A program made the translations under genes and the position numbers. The notes below the pieces were generated by a model. It was not told the DNA's origin, did not search any database, and was given only the letters and a program-made list of their open reading frames with translations. Shown here piece by piece: positions 1 through 5,365 of a stretch of 5,365 nucleotides of DNA. Position 1 is the first letter of the stretch, and every line of letters begins with the position of its first letter. This DNA is from Parabacteroides sp. (GTDB lineage Bacteria; Bacteroidota; Bacteroidia; Bacteroidales; Tannerellaceae): the NCBI GenBank assembly GCA_020026285.1, contig JAHHQS010000216.1:1-5365 (forward strand). The letters run 5' to 3'.

Positions 1-295
1 GTCCGTGCGGACAATCTCACCTCCAAAGTCGGGAGATTAAATTTTGTCTTTCTGTCGGTTTCTTGGCAGAACAGACACGAAACCTTGTGGCAGGGATAGA
101 GATACAATATAGCGGACGCTATATTCCGAAGAACGCAGGCGGAGTTTTATCGCAAAAGATATCACTACGCAGGTCAAGCGAAATCCGACATCTAAACAAC
201 TTGCGCTACATATAGACGGAACACCTATCGGAGAGTGGTTCAAGGAACAGTTCAACAAGCTAAGGTGCACTGCAAGATTAAGAAATAGGTTGTGA
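1..295. other. Left flank without an intact gene; possible decayed coding remnant
   Basis: No complete gene is visible here. On the + strand, frame 1 is open from the window edge to a TAG at 97-99, then open again to a TAA near 193-195. Frame 2 is open from after a TAG at 110-112 to a TGA at 293-295, and its last part (from about 200) reads like real protein, including LHIDGTPIGEWFKEQFNKLR. The switch of open frame and the stops fit a degenerate 3' remnant of an older gene, but I do not recognise the family. A 78-codon minus-strand frame (37-270) lies over the same stretch and has a Cys/Ser/Leu-rich composition unlike a normal protein, so I treat it as a shadow. Base composition is higher in GC than in the gene that follows. 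Confidence 0.3.
106..125. repeat. 20-bp palindrome with 9-bp arms
   Basis: The arms AATATAGCG (106-114) and CGCTATATT (117-125) are exact reverse complements separated by only 2 nt (GA). With a 2-nt centre it is more likely a dimeric protein-binding site or recombination-type site in DNA than an RNA hairpin, although an 8-bp stem with a GGAC loop is also possible. It lies about 240 bp upstream of the restriction gene promoter. Which protein would bind it is unknown. Confidence 0.55.
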
Positions 296-342
296 ATAAG
301 TGTTTTAGCAAGTTGATAATTAAATAGTTGCTCAAAATAGCG

Positions 343-370
343 TTTAGTATTTGGAAAATTACTACTTTTG
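343..370 (+). promoter_or_regulatory. Bacteroidetes-type promoter of the restriction-modification operon
   Basis: TACTTTTG at 363-370 matches the Bacteroidetes -7 consensus TAnnTTTG exactly. The -33 element is weak: TTTA at 343-346, 16 nt upstream, is the nearest candidate and its spacing is short of the usual 19-21. Transcription would then start around 375-378, giving a leader of only about a dozen bases before the ATG at 390. This position argues against the upstream in-frame TTG (351) being the translation start. Confidence 0.5.
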
Positions 371-375
371 TAGTA
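360..375. repeat. Inverted repeat wrapped around the -7 box
   Basis: TACTAC (360-365) and GTAGTA (370-375) are perfect reverse complements separated by TTTT. The symmetric element contains the whole -7 box. It could be an operator where a repressor would block polymerase. It could also be a chance result of the TACTTTTG box followed by GTAGTA. No regulator gene is visible in the window. Confidence 0.35.
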
Positions 376-380
376 TGAAT

Positions 381-385
381 GGAGG
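381..385 (+). promoter_or_regulatory. Shine-Dalgarno-like GGAGG that favours the ATG at 390
   Basis: GGAGG sits 4 nt upstream of the ATG at 390-392. Bacteroidales often lack such sites, and the spacing is a little short, but it coincides with the start predicted from the promoter position. It therefore supports 390 rather than the in-frame TTG at 351 or ATG at 375. Confidence 0.5.
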
Positions 386-389
386 TTTT

Positions 390-3300
390 ATGGACATAAA
401 GAAATACATAACAACATTAGGTTTTCTTCCTAAGAATGGAACAAGTGGTATATACCACAAGGTATATTCATACCATGATAACTATGTCATATCCATTGAT
501 TTCAATACGGAACATATTGAATATGGTGATAAAATCATAGCGGAAAGTAGAACCACACAAAATTTTTCACAGCCCGAAAATTTTGTGGTTCTTGAGTGTG
601 TTGATAGATTACTTACCAAAGGATATAAACCTCAGAACATAGTTCTTGAAAAGACTTGGCCATCTGGGCATGGCACATCTGGACGATTAGATGTTTGTAT
701 CAATCGTGAGGATAGGACACCATACATGCTTATTGAGTGTAAAACATACGGAAAAGAGTACAATAAAGAGTTTGCAAAGATTCATAAAGACGGAGGACAG
801 TTATTCACTTATTTCCAATTATCTGGCGGCAAGGCAGATGTGATAATGCTATATGCATCTGAGTTAAAAGGTAATAAGATTGTCTATGCGAATGAGATTA
901 TCAAGATTGAGGATGATTATCGTAATGGTGATGTAAAGGATATTTACGAGAAATGGAATAAACTCACCAAAGATAATGGTATTTTCGATTCTTGGGTACG
1001 ACCATATAATTTCCAAAGCAAGGCATTAACAAAGGAGCAACTGAAAGAGATAAAAGCTGAAGATTCAAGTTTTATCTTCAACCGCTTCCTTGAAATATTG
1101 CGTCACAATGTAGTTTCCGACAAGGGTAATGCTTTCAACAAAATATTTACACTCTTCTTGTGTAAGGTCTATGATGAAACAACTACTGGCGAGGGAGAAG
1201 AGTTAAAATTTCAATGGCTTGAAGGCAGAGATAATCATGTAGATTTTCAACTTCGCTTAGCAGACCTTTACAGCAAAGGAATGAAGAAGTTTTTGGATAG
1301 AACTGTTAGCGACTTTAATAATGAGGATTTTGATAAGCGTTGTGCTAACCTAAATGAGGATACCAAACAGTATCTTTTAAGAGAAGTCAACAAGCTTCGT
1401 CTTGAAAAAAATAACGAGTTTGCAATCAAGGAAGTATATGATAATGCTTCATTTGAGGAGAATGCAAAGGTTGTAAAAGAGGTTGTAGAACTGATTCAAG
1501 GATATAGAATCCGCTATAACAAACGGCAGCAATATTTGTCAGACTTCTTTGAATTACTACTTACCACTGGTCTCAAACAAGAGGCAGGACAATATTTTAC
1601 GCCTGTACCTATTGCACAATTTATAATCAAGAGTCTTCCTTTGGACTCTATTATGGCAGAAAAACTATCTCGTAAGGATGGTGAGATTTTGCCGTATATG
1701 ATTGACTATGCTGCTGGTAGCGGACATTTTATCACAGAGTTTATGCACGAAATACAAGACATCATAAACGGATGTGATACTTCCAAATATATCGAAGAAA
1801 CAAGAAAACATCTTATCAATTGGCAGAATTGCCATTTCGATTGGGCTACAGATTATGTATATGGCATAGAAAAGGATTATCGACTTGTGAAAGTTGGTAA
1901 GGTAGGTTGTTATTTGCACGGTGACGGTTTGGCAAATGTTATTCTAAGTGATGGACTTGCCAATTTCTGCAACAACAAAGAGTATAAAGGTAAACTACGT
2001 AAGCAAGCAAATAATGAACAAAAGGATAACCAACAGTTTGACATTATTTTAAGTAACCCTCCATACTCTGTATCTTCATTCCGACAGACTACTCGTGATT
2101 ACTATACAGAGCAAGATTTTGAATTGTATAATTCTCTAACAGACAACAGTTCTGAAATAGAGTGCCTGTTTGTTGAGCGTACGAAGCAGTTACTTAAAGA
2201 CGGCGGTATAGCAGGAGTTATTCTCCCAAGTTCAATATTGAGCAACTCGGGCATCTATACGAAGGCTCGTGAGATTATATTGCAATACTTTGATATTGTC
2301 GCAATAGCAGAATTGGGTAGCAATACCTTTATGGCTACCAACACAAATACTGTTGTTCTATTCCTTCGTCGTAGAGATAATTATTTTGCTACCAACACAA
2401 AGAATGCTGTTGATACATTTTTCCGTACATTGAATGATGTAACTATTAATGGCATAGAAACTCCTGTCTCAAAATATGTATCTCATGTTTGGGGGGGACT
2501 TGATTATACAGATTATGTTACATTGTTACAGAAATCACCAAATGATAAAGTAAAGGCACACGAGATATATGCAGAGTATAAAAAGAAAATCTCTGCCAAA
2601 AGTGATGCAAAGTTACATGAAACAGTATTAAGTATAGAAGCTGAAAAACTTTTGTATTTTATTTTGGCTTATCCTCAAAAGGTTGTTATTGTTAGGAGCG
2701 GAGAGAAAGATGTAGAAAAACGCTTTTTAGGCTACGAGTTCTCAAACCGTAGAGGTAATGAGGGTATTCATGCAATTCAAAAAGGCAAAAACATTGATGA
2801 GTGCACACAGCTCTTCGATATCAATAGCTGGGATAATCCTGATAAGGCAAGTACTTATGTATATCGAGCTTTCAAGGGCGACTGTGTTTCACCGATTGCA
2901 GAGAATATGCAATCACATATTAGTCGTATGTCTTTAGTAGATATGCTATCTTTTGAGAGAGATACTTTTGAAAAGTTCATTTCAACTACGGCAAAAAAAA
3001 AAGTAAAATTCAGCGATAAATGGGAACATGTGCGCATTCCGAACTCTATTGATAAAATCAATGGTTCAATGACCAAAATTCCAGAATCTGAGATTTTGAT
3101 TGCTGGTAAATATCCTGTTTATACTCAAGATATTCAGAATGATTCTGCTGGATTTTCAAATAACACCAATCCTATAACTGATGTGCCTGTGGTTTTATTT
3201 GGAGACCACTCTTGTGCTGTAAAGTTCATCGACCAGCCTTTTTTTAGAGGTGCAGAGGGTACGGTTTTATTGAAACCCAAGAAGGAATATAATCCTAAAT

Positions 3301-4067
3301 ATTACTTTTATGCTATTGAATATATTGTAAACAGATTTTTAGATAAGACAAAATATGAACGGCATAATAAATATTTGCAAGCACTATATATTCCGAACCC
3401 TCCTACTGATATACAGCAACAAATTGTAACAGAAATAGAGCAAGTGGTTAATGCCGCAGCTCTATTAACACAACAGATAAAACAGAAAGAAAATGAGATA
3501 GAAAATTTCTTATCTTCTATCCAATATGAGGATGATAGCCTAAAAACTATTGCCCCTTTTGCGACTAAATCTATTAAGTACTTTGAAATAGAGTCTGAAA
3601 CATATATTACAACCGACAATATGCTTCAGAACAAATTAGGAATTGTGTCATTTGAAGGAGAGGCGAATATTTCATCAATTACGGAGTATAAGAAAGATGA
3701 TATACTGATTTCTAATATTCGCCCATATCTAAAGAAAATTTGGTTTGCGGATAAAGACGGTGGGTGTTCGAAAGATGTTCTTGTATTAAGGTCAGCCGAT
3801 ACAAATAAATATCTTCCAAAGTACATTTTCTATATGCTTCGTAGAGATGTATTCTTTGAATATGTAATGGAAGGTAAAAAGGGTATCAAGATGCCACGAG
3901 GCAATAAGGAAGATATAATGAAGTATAAAATTCCGATGCCTTGTATCGATGAACAAAAACGCATTGTTGCCCAGATAGAAGTGTTAGAATTAGAGATTAC
4001 TAAAGCTCGCACTTTGACAGAAAATGCAGCGAGTGAGAAACAAGCAATACTTGATAAATATTTGTGA
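390..4067 (+). CDS. Single-chain restriction-modification enzyme (nuclease-methyltransferase-specificity fusion, type IIG/IIB, AloI-like)
   Basis: This 1225-aa cytoplasmic protein is predicted to methylate adenine in its own target site and cut unmethylated DNA. Residue numbers are from the ATG at 390. Residues ~50-190 form a PD-(D/E)xK nuclease like the HsdR N-terminus: GRLD with D101, then IECK with E116 and K118, and an upstream Glu at E69. A helical HsdM-like stretch follows (~214-385). The N6-adenine methyltransferase (~386-690) has GQYFTP (400-405), motif I DYAAGSGHF (439-447, Tyr where Pro is common), acidic E494, HGDG (510-513) and catalytic NPPY (556-559). Two HsdS-like recognition domains (~880-1003 and ~1050-1184) are each followed by a related helical segment (IPNPPTDIQQQI at 1001, IPMPCIDEQKRI at 1181). 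No helicase or ATPase motif is seen, so it is not a type I HsdR. Two recognition domains predict a bipartite target; length and layout resemble AloI/CjeI type IIB enzymes. The sequence specified cannot be read from the protein. A TTG at 351 would add 13 residues but overlaps the promoter. A membrane-protein gene follows 2 nt downstream. Confidence 0.9.
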   Translation: MDIKKYITTLGFLPKNGTSGIYHKVYSYHDNYVISIDFNTEHIEYGDKIIAESRTTQNFSQPENFVVLECVDRLLTKGYKPQNIVLEKTWPSGHGTSGRLDVCINREDRTPYMLIECKTYGKEYNKEFAKIHKDGGQLFTYFQLSGGKADVIMLYASELKGNKIVYANEIIKIEDDYRNGDVKDIYEKWNKLTKDNGIFDSWVRPYNFQSKALTKEQLKEIKAEDSSFIFNRFLEILRHNVVSDKGNAFNKIFTLFLCKVYDETTTGEGEELKFQWLEGRDNHVDFQLRLADLYSKGMKKFLDRTVSDFNNEDFDKRCANLNEDTKQYLLREVNKLRLEKNNEFAIKEVYDNASFEENAKVVKEVVELIQGYRIRYNKRQQYLSDFFELLLTTGLKQEAGQYFTPVPIAQFIIKSLPLDSIMAEKLSRKDGEILPYMIDYAAGSGHFITEFMHEIQDIINGCDTSKYIEETRKHLINWQNCHFDWATDYVYGIEKDYRLVKVGKVGCYLHGDGLANVILSDGLANFCNNKEYKGKLRKQANNEQKDNQQFDIILSNPPYSVSSFRQTTRDYYTEQDFELYNSLTDNSSEIECLFVERTKQLLKDGGIAGVILPSSILSNSGIYTKAREIILQYFDIVAIAELGSNTFMATNTNTVVLFLRRRDNYFATNTKNAVDTFFRTLNDVTINGIETPVSKYVSHVWGGLDYTDYVTLLQKSPNDKVKAHEIYAEYKKKISAKSDAKLHETVLSIEAEKLLYFILAYPQKVVIVRSGEKDVEKRFLGYEFSNRRGNEGIHAIQKGKNIDECTQLFDINSWDNPDKASTYVYRAFKGDCVSPIAENMQSHISRMSLVDMLSFERDTFEKFISTTAKKKVKFSDKWEHVRIPNSIDKINGSMTKIPESEILIAGKYPVYTQDIQNDSAGFSNNTNPITDVPVVLFGDHSCAVKFIDQPFFRGAEGTVLLKPKKEYNPKYYFYAIEYIVNRFLDKTKYERHNKYLQALYIPNPPTDIQQQIVTEIEQVVNAAALLTQQIKQKENEIENFLSSIQYEDDSLKTIAPFATKSIKYFEIESETYITTDNMLQNKLGIVSFEGEANISSITEYKKDDILISNIRPYLKKIWFADKDGGCSKDVLVLRSADTNKYLPKYIFYMLRRDVFFEYVMEGKKGIKMPRGNKEDIMKYKIPMPCIDEQKRIVAQIEVLELEITKARTLTENAASEKQAILDKYL
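2491..2497 (+). repeat. G7 homopolymer inside the methyltransferase region
   Basis: Seven consecutive G encode Trp701-Gly-Gly just after the catalytic part of the methyltransferase, in an otherwise AT-rich gene. Losing one G leads to a TAA after about 20 codons, and gaining one gives TGA within a few codons, so either change removes both recognition domains. G tracts are known slippage sites in phase-variable genes, but seven is short. Confidence 0.6.
2993..3002 (+). repeat. A10 homopolymer at the methyltransferase/specificity junction
   Basis: Ten consecutive A encode the end of Ala868 and Lys869-871, immediately before the first recognition domain. With nine A the frame hits TAA right after the lysines (871 aa). 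With eleven A it hits TAA five codons later (876 aa). Both products would keep nuclease and methyltransferase but lose all target recognition. Replication slippage or transcriptional slippage could therefore switch or dilute activity. It may also be only a lysine-rich linker in AT-rich DNA, or a sequencing-sensitive site. Confidence 0.7.
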
Positions 4068-4069
4068 TT

Positions 4070-4945
4070 ATGGAAACAGTTGGTGCTATACAGGAAACAT
4101 ATGATATATGGAGTTGGTTGTTACCACTCATCAGTGGAGCTATAGGTGCTTTAATCGGTACTTATGGAGGCTCTTATTTTTTACATTGGAAGCAAGAAAA
4201 GAAGATCAAGAATGTGCGTTCAATGGCCGTTAAAGCATTAGATATTTTCAAAGAATATGCTCAGCATAAGAAGAGTTATGCTGATTCGGCTAATGAATTT
4301 AATACAAAACTTAATGTCTCTGAAAAGAGAGCCGTTGTTGTAGCATTACATAAAATTGGAGTCCCTTTTGAAATATCCACTAAAGATGATTTTGACATTA
4401 AAAATCTTCGACTTAAAGATATTATAATTGACAGAGATGAAATTGATGCTATGATTCAGCAAATAGAGAAGGGGAATTGTGATAATTTATTCTTCATCGA
4501 TATTGAATCATATTTCATTTCCAATTTGAGACTCAATGCAGTACGGAATGTTGGCAAAAAATATGTAGAAGAGGTACAATCTAAAAGCCGAGTTGAAAAA
4601 GATGCCCCAAATACAATCGTAAGCCAACCAGATTGGCACAAAGTATTTTCTCCGGGTGAATTGCAAATTATTTTTGTTTTGAGAATTCAATTAGCAAATA
4701 CAGCTTATTTTCTGCCTGATGGAAGTGCGGATCCAGTTAAAATGAAAACTCTTATTAGAGAGATTGAGATTGGTTTATGGGATAATTATCTATTCTGGGA
4801 GTATGAATCTTATCAAAATATTCGAGCTCAACACAATTTGGCTAATATTATCCAGAATGCTGTAATGGGACAACAGATGATGAATATTGGGACACAGATG
4901 AACAACGAAAAAGGCAGTAGCGACAATTCTTCAACAAATAATTAA
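4070..4945 (+). CDS. Unrecognised single-pass membrane protein with an internal duplication, coupled to the restriction enzyme
   Basis: I do not recognise this 291-aa protein. A short acidic N-terminus (1-13) precedes one membrane helix (~16-38, Gly/Ala/Leu/Ile-rich), followed by a Lys/Arg cluster (HWKQEKKIKNVR) that by the positive-inside rule puts the rest in the cytoplasm. The body is helical and charged. Residues 128-156 and 228-256 align without gaps at an offset of 100, sharing I129, I132, E133, G135, D138, N139, F142, E146, S147, Y148 and N156, which suggests two copies of a ~75-residue module. The tail (260-291) is rich in Gln, Met, Asn and Ser and looks disordered. No enzyme motif is visible. 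The ATG lies 2 nt after the upstream TGA; an in-frame GTG at 4064 overlapping that stop would add two residues. No Shine-Dalgarno is seen, so expression is probably by coupling within one transcript. A defence-accessory role is inference from position. Confidence 0.85.
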   Translation: METVGAIQETYDIWSWLLPLISGAIGALIGTYGGSYFLHWKQEKKIKNVRSMAVKALDIFKEYAQHKKSYADSANEFNTKLNVSEKRAVVVALHKIGVPFEISTKDDFDIKNLRLKDIIIDRDEIDAMIQQIEKGNCDNLFFIDIESYFISNLRLNAVRNVGKKYVEEVQSKSRVEKDAPNTIVSQPDWHKVFSPGELQIIFVLRIQLANTAYFLPDGSADPVKMKTLIREIEIGLWDNYLFWEYESYQNIRAQHNLANIIQNAVMGQQMMNIGTQMNNEKGSSDNSSTNN

Positions 4946-4953
4946 TATAAGAG

Positions 4954-4984
4954 TTTGAAATTTGGAGATGTTACCGTACTTTTG
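4954..4984 (+). promoter_or_regulatory. Strong Bacteroidetes promoter reading rightward after the operon
   Basis: TTTG at 4954-4957 and TACTTTTG at 4977-4984 are separated by 19 nt, matching the -33/-7 consensus and spacing of Bacteroidetes sigma factor promoters. It begins 9 nt after the stop codon of the membrane-protein gene. Transcription would start around 4990. No normal gene follows: the next 130 nt hold only start-poor open frames, so it may drive a small RNA, a short peptide or a gene beyond the window. Confidence 0.6.
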
Positions 4985-5093
4985 TTCTGAAAAGAGTTAT
5001 TTGACAGCACAGCACCGCAAAACGCTGAAAATCGCACGGTTGCCAATTCGTTACTGTTATTTCTCAAATACTCCGTTAAATGTTTATTCCTCA

Positions 5094-5113
5094 AACGGTT
5101 GTATCAAACCGTT
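5094..5113 (+). repeat. Small stem-loop
   Basis: AACGGTT (5094-5100) and AACCGTT (5107-5113) are reverse complements with a 6-nt loop, giving a 7-bp stem. No T-run follows (the next bases are GAAAATC), so it is not a clear intrinsic terminator. It could be part of an RNA made from the promoter at 4954-4984, or a binding site. Confidence 0.4.
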
Positions 5114-5120
5114 GAAAATC

Positions 5121-5271
5121 TAAAATAAACAGTGTCGCAGATTATTTCCCGGTAGAAAACTCATCGGTCGGGGAAGGGCCAGCGTCAAAGGTAGTGTAAA
5201 ATAAACGGTGACACGCATTATTTCACAGTAAAAACTCATCGATCGGGGAAGGGTCAGCGTCAAGGGGCAGG
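5121..5271. repeat. Two tandem imperfect copies of a ~75-bp repeat
   Basis: Copy 1 runs from 5121 to 5196 and copy 2 from 5197 to about 5271. Both open with TAAAATAAAC, share ATTATTTC about 20 bases in, and share a GC-rich block that starts at 5160 and 5235, 29 bases long with only two differences (core TCGGGGAAGGG, then CAGCGTCAA). By eye the copies are roughly four-fifths identical with one single-base gap. They encode nothing obvious. A strongly kept block inside a looser repeat suggests protein-binding or RNA-structural function, but the role is unknown. Confidence 0.65.
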
Positions 5272-5345
5272 GCGATTGCCAGAGCAAACGCTCCTATTTT
5301 TCGCCGCAAACCTCGCGCAAGTATCGTAATTTCCATTTTTTTGAT

Positions 5346-5353
5346 TATCTTTG
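5346..5353 (+). promoter_or_regulatory. -7 box of a gene beyond the right edge
   Basis: TATCTTTG matches TAnnTTTG. It is preceded by a T-rich stretch (5335-5342), and no good TTTG -33 box is found 19-21 nt upstream. Transcription would begin near 5359, within the last bases of the window, so the transcribed gene is not visible. Confidence 0.5.
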
Positions 5354-5365
5354 CACTCGCAATTC

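Larger units (their letters stand above)
4946..5365. other. Right flank: non-coding region with promoter, stem-loop and repeats
   Basis: No gene of ordinary size is visible on either strand in these 420 bases. Two overlapping + frames are open after about 4991: one (4991-5128) has no usable start codon and a TGA just upstream, and the other could begin at a TTG (5001) and run 40 codons to a TAA at 5121-5123, giving a basic peptide with no recognised family. GC content rises sharply from about 5150 onward compared with the two genes, marking a probable boundary between the acquired gene pair and other DNA. Confidence 0.5.

Noticed and set aside
13..38. AATCTC/GAGATT inverted repeat near the left edge, followed by a T-containing stretch
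   Set aside because: A 6-bp stem with a 14-nt loop and no clean T-run is weak evidence for a terminator or structured RNA.
37..270. 77-aa minus-strand open frame in the left flank
   Set aside because: No recognisable domain and an odd Cys/Ser-rich composition; it includes the 20-bp palindrome, and a + strand frame over the same DNA reads more like protein.
1665..4012. Several minus-strand open frames of 60-103 codons inside the large gene
   Set aside because: They lie wholly within the long + frame with clear domain motifs, and their translations are rich in Ile, Phe, Ser and Cys as expected of antisense shadows.
390..4067. Type I restriction system (HsdR/M/S) interpretation
   Set aside because: There are no DEAD-box or helicase motifs, and nuclease, methyltransferase and specificity parts are in one chain, which fits type IIG/IIB instead.
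4456..4690. Two overlapping minus-strand open frames inside the membrane-protein gene
   Set aside because: They overlap each other in different frames and lie inside a coherent + strand gene with a membrane helix and an internal duplication.
5186..5193. CAAAGGTA, a minus-strand TAnnTTTG box in the first ~75-bp repeat
   Set aside because: No -33 element at the right distance, and the second repeat copy does not keep it.
5282..5301. GAGC-AAAC-GCTC followed by CTATTTTT as an intrinsic terminator
   Set aside because: The stem is only 4 bp and the T-run is interrupted; too weak to call.
1..5365. CRISPR array, tRNA, rRNA or transposase
   Set aside because: No regularly spaced short repeats, no cloverleaf-like sequence and no transposase-like protein were seen on either strand.

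Overview
The window looks like accessory DNA from a member of the Bacteroidales (Bacteroides, Prevotella, Parabacteroides, Alistipes and relatives). The evidence is promoter style: TAnnTTTG -7 boxes occur before the first gene (363-370), after the second gene (4977-4984, with a TTTG -33 box 19 nt upstream) and at the right edge (5346-5353). The second gene also has no Shine-Dalgarno. The two genes are AT-rich (a sampled stretch near 3481-3540 is about 30% GC). The right flank is much richer (about 58% GC at 5261-5320), which suggests the gene pair was acquired by transfer. The genus cannot be fixed from this sequence alone.

Layout. Positions 1-350 hold no intact gene: there are scraps of open frame broken by stops, and a near-perfect 20-bp palindrome at 106-125. 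Positions 390-4067 encode one very long protein (1225 aa from the preferred start) that joins a PD-(D/E)xK nuclease, an N6-adenine methyltransferase and two target-recognition domains. This is the architecture of single-chain type IIG/IIB restriction-modification enzymes such as AloI and CjeI. Positions 4070-4945, starting 2 nt after the first stop codon, encode an unrecognised 291-aa protein with one N-terminal membrane helix, a cytoplasmic body built on an internal duplication, and a polar tail. Positions 4946-5365 are non-coding as far as I can see. They contain a well-formed promoter that reads away from the operon, a small stem-loop, two imperfect copies of a ~75-bp repeat, and a -7 box for a gene outside the window.

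How the parts may work together. The large protein should be a self-contained defence enzyme: one specificity module directs both host methylation and cleavage of unmethylated DNA, and no separate HsdS or ATP-driven translocase is visible. The membrane protein is tightly coupled to it and is the novel part. Its role is unknown; an accessory or effector function in defence is inference from position only. The enzyme gene carries an A10 tract exactly at the junction between methyltransferase and specificity domains, and a G7 tract inside the methyltransferase. Gain or loss of one base at either tract truncates the protein before both recognition domains, so on/off switching by slippage is plausible.
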